A stretch of 64,000 nucleotides of DNA from Siphonodentalium dalli (taxonomy: Eukaryota > Mollusca > Scaphopoda > Gadilida > Siphonodentaliidae), in contig CP136065.1 of the NCBI GenBank assembly GCA_032622095.1, forward strand, positions 54,371,949 to 54,435,948, in the 5' to 3' direction. A program made the translations under genes and the position numbers. Shown in pieces: positions 59,165-64,000 of the stretch. Each line of letters opens with the position of its first letter. Within the stretch, counting starts at the first letter, position 1. Under the pieces are notes generated by a model. That model saw only the letters and a program-made list of their open reading frames with translations, was not told the DNA's origin and did no database searches.

Positions 59165-60216
59165 TTTCGAAAAAGGGTCATAACTCCTTTAAATAAATTG
59201 GATCGAAACCATATTCAAACTCAAACTGTATTGTGGGCTGAGAAACTCATATACAAAATTTGGTTCCGATCAAATAGAAAATGTTAGAGTTATCGCATTA
59301 TGCCTAAAGTGTACTTGCAGAGTACAAGAAAAATATATCAAACCTGGTGCGCCCCTTTAATATTTCAATTCACATTTGTAATCAATTGAAATTAATGTCC
59401 AACAAATCTACTAAACACAATCACATTATTAATCTCCAATAGTAATGCTATTAAACAATGAAACCAGATTATGCCTTTAAGATGGAATTTAAATAACCAT
59501 GCATATAAAATATATAGTAGAAACATTCCATCTATGCTATCCCCAGCATATGGCCAGAGATACTTTATAGAGTATAAAGTATATACAGAGATAGTATATG
59601 ATATGGCCAACACATGCTAGTAGTTAATTATCTCAATGCAAGACAGAGAGACAATTCATGGCATTGTAACTGGATACTAACTCTGTGTGAGAAGACAAAT
59701 TCAAACCTGATTTATTAGATTCTATTTGGACAGTGCAACTGGGTATCTTTGATATATTTTAGCCATAAATAAAATAATCAAAAGACCATAACTCCATTAA
59801 AATATATCGGATCAAACCCATATTCGAACTCGACCTGTATTTTGAGTTGAGAAACTCACATACAAAATTTGGTTCCTACCAGTTGAAAAATTGTAGATTT
59901 ATCGAAACATGCATGAATTCTATGTCAAAGGGCCATAACTCCATTAAAAAATATTGGATCAAACCCATATTTGAACTCGATATGTATTTTGGACTGAGAA
60001 ACTCACATACTAAATTTGGTTATGGTCAGATGAATTTTTTTTTAATTATGGCAGCATGCATGAATTCTAAGTTGAAAAAGGGCCATAACTCCCTAAAAAA
60101 AACTCGGATCAAACCCATATTCGAACTCGATCTGTATTTTGGGCTGAGAAACCCATATACAAAATTTGGTTTCGATCGAATAAGAAAATGTTTGAGTTAT
60201 CGCATTACTCGTAAAG
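59165..60216 (+). repeat. Tandem and dispersed repeat of about 150 bp (CATAACTCC type)
   Basis: Units at about 59170-59310, 59785-59925, 59926-60070 and 60071-60216 share GGGCCATAACTCCATTAAAA, GGATCAAACCCATATTCGAA, GAGAAACTCACATACAAAAT and TTTGGTTCCGATC. The open frame at 59847-60335 runs through the repeat and is not a gene. A partial unit is near 56565-56670. Confidence 0.82.
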
Positions 60217-60265
60217 TGTCTACGGACAGACGGACAGACAGACGGACAGGCAGACGGACCAACGA
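60217..60265 (+). repeat. (GGACAGAC)n-like short tandem repeat
   Basis: GGACAGACGGACAGACAGAC and on, directly after the last CATAACTCC unit, as often seen at the end of such repeats in marine invertebrates. Confidence 0.85.
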
Positions 60266-60709
60266 CGAGTGGTCAATCCGGGCAACGACACTATGTTTAC
60301 CATACTATGGTATGGGTAAACATAAAAAGAAATAGAATCTATGTGAAGACATTTCAATAGAAATTAGATAATAAAGAAACTTTCCAGAGCAAACCGAAAT
60401 ACATTTGTAAGATAATAACTACATATATCGTCCAATCATCCAGACTCCAGAGAAATATAATAATAATAATAAATAAAAGCCATTTGCACCTGCCTATTGT
60501 TGCAAATAAATTAAGCAAAATTATGCCAACGTCGAGATCAAGACAACGTTACCAGCAACTGAGCGATTACAGTAACTATTCTTAGAAACATCATTCATAT
60601 TGCCGCTAGTGGTACAAAAGTAGGCCAGACACCCACACGAACAATGCATGTGGTCCTCTGGAACGTGTGCACCAGTCAAATGTATGCATAAATGTAAGTT
60701 GGTTTGGTT

Positions 60710-60739
60710 ACCCCCCACCCCCCCCCCCCCCCCCCCCCC
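60710..60739 (+). repeat. Poly(C) tract
   Basis: A run of about 30 bases that is nearly all C, interrupted once by A. Confidence 0.9.
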
Positions 60740-60864
60740 ACACGGCCCACTGATAAATGTTTGAATGCACACCTGTATGTAAAAATGACCACTTATGTAT
60801 GTATATCTTCGGGTAATAAACATTTAAAAAATAAAATAAAAAATAAACCTTTCCAGAGAAGATG

Positions 60865-60980
60865 AGGCCTTAGCAGAATGAGGTCCCCAGAGGGTAAATT
60901 TAGTGATGCTAGCCCGCTGTGCGGGATAGCGTCACTAAATTCCCCCTCTGGGGACCTCATTCTGCAAATGACAGGCACAA
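60865..60980. repeat. Family H palindrome
   Basis: GCAGAATGAGGTCCCCAGAG, loop GCCCGCTGTGCGGG, then the inverse through CAAATGACAGGCAC. Confidence 0.82.
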
Positions 60981-61214
60981 TAAACTTAGGCTTGATGAAC
61001 ACTTTTGCAAAATTCCAAATAAATAAAGGGCACCTTGTACATCGGTTCTTATGCTTCAACAATAATGGTTGCTTTAATTACTTTTATTACAATTATTTTG
61101 TATTTGCCAAATGGTGACATCAATCATGCACCAGATTTACTCTTCCTTGAATCTAAAACAGACAAATGCTGAAGACAATTCTAGATATATGAATGCAACT
61201 ATCATGCCAGACAA

Positions 61215-61690
61215 TTTATCAGTCAGGGTCCACGGTGGCCCGAAATTTACTTTTGCCAAATGAAAGTAATTTTTATCAAATTATCTCACAAGTTGCCAAA
61301 TGTTTTTTACCAGTCTTTTGTTTGATGTAGACTGATGCATTTTCGTATATTTTCTCATGAAGTTAGTGAGACAATAAAGTGTTTGTTTTTTTGTCTTATG
61401 GAATATCGATACATCTACAGCCAATAACTCCCTTTGAATCGTAGGGACATGAATAATTTCTGGAAACAACTAATCTTAATTGCTGTGGTTTGTCATAACA
61501 CAATAAGAAATCTCCAAACAGTGTAATGTTGAAAGACTAAATCTTCCAGAAATTAAGCTAAATCTTCAAGCTAATCAATTCACTGAAACGATAGAATTTA
61601 CTTTTGCCAATTGTTTTGCCAAATGAAAATAATTTTGCCAAATTCATTTAGAAGTTTCCAAAGGATATCATTTTCTGCCACATTGTAGTC
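61215..61690 (+). repeat. TTTGCCAAATG dispersed repeat, longest copy
   Basis: GGTCCACGGTGGCCCGAAAT followed by TTACTTTTGCCAAATG. A second block near 61600-61660 has ACTTTTGCCAATTGTTTTGC and AAATAATTTTGCCAAATTC. It corresponds to 74-172 in inverse orientation. Confidence 0.55.
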
Positions 61691-61878
61691 TTATACTTTG
61701 ACAAATGCCATTGAACGGCTTTTGATATCGATCTGAAAGCAGTTAATTAATTATTGATAATTCTTGCCTAGTTCTGCAATGCGATTCATCATAAAATCAT
61801 TGAAGTGGGTTTATCATCAGTTTTTCATTCAGATTTATTCAAAATAGTAAAACATTACAATAACTTTAGTTAAATTAC

Positions 61879-61986
61879 CTTATCAATTTCTGACTTCTGT
61901 TTCTTTATATTTGACACAATTTCCATAATTCTCTTTGTGTAGGCTGATCTATTCACATCTTTTGCCATACGCTCATAGTCTGACAC
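61879..61986 (-). CDS. CCDC22: CCDC22 exon, 36 codons, first of the gene inside the window
   Basis: VSDYERMAKDVNRSAYTKRI, MEIVSNIKKQKSEIDK, phase 0 both sides; acceptor ATTATTACAG, donor AAG/GTAATT. KDVNRSAYT.RI.EIV.NI.KQK is a conserved CCDC22 block in the C-terminal coiled-coil half. Upstream exons, including the N-terminal calponin-homology-like domain known for the family, must lie beyond 64000. Confidence 0.95.
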
Positions 61987-63557
61987 CTGTAATAATTAAG
62001 AGAGATGTTCATGAAATGATGATGTTTTAGCCACAATAAAATACCATACAAGACCTATTCAAACAATCAAGATAAATGATGTTGTCATGTGATAATGTTG
62101 TACGGCATCTAGATTTTACAGACTGATCCATCTTTGATATCCGAGATCATTTAGGCTGATCTATCTGCATATTATTTTTAATATCCACATCTTTTGACAT
62201 ATTCAGACATTGTCTACCAAAGTAGATTCCACGATAAACAATAGATGTGGTAATTGTCATTGCTAACGTTTTTTACTGAGAGTCTACTAATGATGGCACA
62301 ATCTCAGTAAGCAAATTTCCCAGAAAAGTGATGGGGAAACCATGTCAACTATCAAAATATTTCAAAAGTGATAACTAGGCGAGAACATTCCAGTACAATT
62401 GGCAAGAAATATACCAATAAGCAAGGGAGGTGTCTTAAGAAGCCATTTCTATTCAAGGCGAGAGGAATTAGATTTATAGATTCAAATATAAAATTGTTCC
62501 TTTCAGTTTGCGAGCATTGGGCCTTAGTTAATAATCTGTGTCCGGGTGTGCCACTGTATATCTATATATGTTTGATATGTCAGGTTAGATATCCTATGGT
62601 TGGGTGGGTTATGGGGTAGGGGCTTTACTGGGTGGTATGCCTGCGGACAGCTCTTTGGGACTGATTCCATCAGGCGCATGATTCAAGAAAACTGGCTTGT
62701 AAATTAAGCCTAACTTAATGAGAGAATGGGTAGGCCCCTGTGAATATTTTATATTCATTTTGTTATTCGATAAATCTCGATATTTGATTCAAATTCGATT
62801 GGACATTAAAAACAGTGAATAGTAGTTATGAATATGCCAAACCAGTGAACGCAATTGTAATGCATTTATAGCTAATATGTGAACATTCACAACTACTGCG
62901 AAGTATAAATAGTAGATACACTCGTAAGTATTACCCTCAAAATCTGTCATTAACTTTAACTGATCTAATCCTCTTTTTTTGCGAAAATAATTATTCCGTG
63001 GACTTTCAATTGGAGATCGCCGTAATGATACTTCACAATTCTGTTGAATGGTACATCACGTGACTGCGCATACATGCTACTAGCTGCATTATCTTTTCAT
63101 TATTTCGTTGTGTTTGCTCAGTTTTGACTTGCAGTGGCAGTTGTAATGTCATTTGCAAGCCCTTTAAAGGATTACTATCCTCATGAAACAACAAAACTCT
63201 ATCGGAAAGCCACCCCTATTGTAATCACAATGATCCAAGTCCCATAAAAAAAGTTACGGTATTGTTTTGACAAAATATATAGAGGGACGATTGAGCGGGG
63301 TAGACAACACTTTCGTATAAAGCTTATAAAAACACGAGCCGGCATGTGAACTTTATTCGGGTGCGTGTTCGCGATGTTGTTTTAATTTTCCGTATATATG
63401 CCCCGAGTGTCCCGTATTTACAATCATTCATTCATTCTAGTGACTCTCAGTTAGGCATATGCTGTATTCATTTCCAAACGATGTTCGTTTACGTGACATT
63501 TGGCAGGATTTATGTGGGAAACCCGTTGCGCAAAATCAGAAACCGATTACATATACC
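61987..63557. other. Intron of CCDC22, no exon seen
   Basis: AT-rich. I looked for minus-strand exons in CCDC22 frame and saw none. The frame at 62368-62619 on the plus strand has no recognisable motif. Confidence 0.5.
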
Positions 63558-63558
63558 A

Positions 63559-63945
63559 AATAAAGAGCGTTTAATTTGACGAGTCAGTCATGGTTACGAA
63601 TACATACAATTGCAGTTAAAGTGGGGAGTATGTTGATGAATAATTCACGATGACAACTATTCAAAGTCGAGTCCCCATTTCTTTCACCATGGCTCAATAA
63701 AGAGCGTTCCATGTTAAGAGGTTTCCTAATATGGTACGAATAAAAAGAGTTTAATAAAGCGGAAATTGCTATGACAATGATGGAAGGATATATAAAGCAT
63801 GCATATCGGAAGTTCATGTACATGTATTGACCTGTATTGTTGTAATCAGTAAACAATCACTAGAACAACTGTTCTAAGTCGAGTCCCTTTACATTGACGC
63901 AATAAAGAGCGTTCACTATTACGATATATTGCGAATAAAGAGCAC
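63559..63945 (+). repeat. Cluster of AATAAAGAGCG words in a diverged tandem repeat
   Basis: The word occurs at 63559-63570, 63697-63707, 63901-63911 and (as AATAAAGAGCA) 63934-63944. AAGTCGAGTCCC recurs before two of them, suggesting a unit of about 200 bp. It is the same word as in family D MITEs. Confidence 0.6.
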
Positions 63946-64000
63946 TTGAATATGTGATTCCATATTAAACCGGATTATTATCCCTCCTTCAAAAAGTGTT

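Noticed and set aside
59847-60335. Longest open frame in the window (162 codons, plus strand)
   Set aside because: It runs through three units of a 150-bp tandem repeat and into a GGACAGAC microsatellite; the peptide is itself a triplicate of the repeat and shows no domain.
60521-60823. Minus-strand frame with a poly-Gly stretch
   Set aside because: The glycines come from the poly(C) tract at 60710-60739; no motif elsewhere in it.

Overview
The window is animal (eukaryotic) nuclear DNA. Two spliced genes with GT-AG introns run in opposite directions through AT-rich sequence dense with transposons. A tRNA-derived SINE with a tail of the kind I associate with molluscs, molluscan-style tandem repeats and a (GGACAGAC)n tract suggest a marine lophotrochozoan, probably a mollusc. 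That assignment is inference only.

Left third, plus strand: the 3' half of an AMPA-type ionotropic glutamate receptor gene (GRIA-like). Six exons (3810-4162, 5905-6103, 7837-8084, 13241-13352, 17627-17749, 19468-19620) join in frame and encode about 395 residues, from ligand-binding lobe S1 through M1, pore loop M2, M3, lobe S2 with a segment equivalent to the vertebrate flip/flop exon, M4 and a cytoplasmic tail with stop. A poly(A) signal lies 190 bases past the stop. The N-terminal exons lie left of the window. The introns hold an antisense CR1/Rex1-like LINE, several MITEs, and a 3.7 kb minisatellite of about 55 copies of a 68-bp unit.

Right end, minus strand: the last five coding exons of CCDC22 (61879-61986, 58133-58228, 56397-56456, 54929-55003, 52414-52524; 149 residues), a coiled-coil subunit of the CCC/Commander endosomal-recycling complex. 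Its 5' exons lie right of the window. One further minus-strand exon (48452-48622) looks genuine but I do not recognise it.

The middle (about 20-52 kb) is a transposon graveyard. Its largest item is a 9.4 kb element with TIRs of about 0.9 kb (31606-41020), into which a 3.7 kb near-perfect palindrome (36343-40069) has inserted with an apparent CTG target duplication. Several MITE families sit between TTAA tetranucleotides, as piggyBac-type elements do. The most striking carry a 67-bp hairpin cassette, usually twice in inverted orientation, and the same cassette occurs between three different kinds of terminal arm. Elements of these families lie within a few bases of CCDC22 splice sites. The far left edge holds a decayed Ty3/gypsy retrotransposon. 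No prokaryotic features, CRISPR arrays, rRNA genes or intact tRNA genes were seen.
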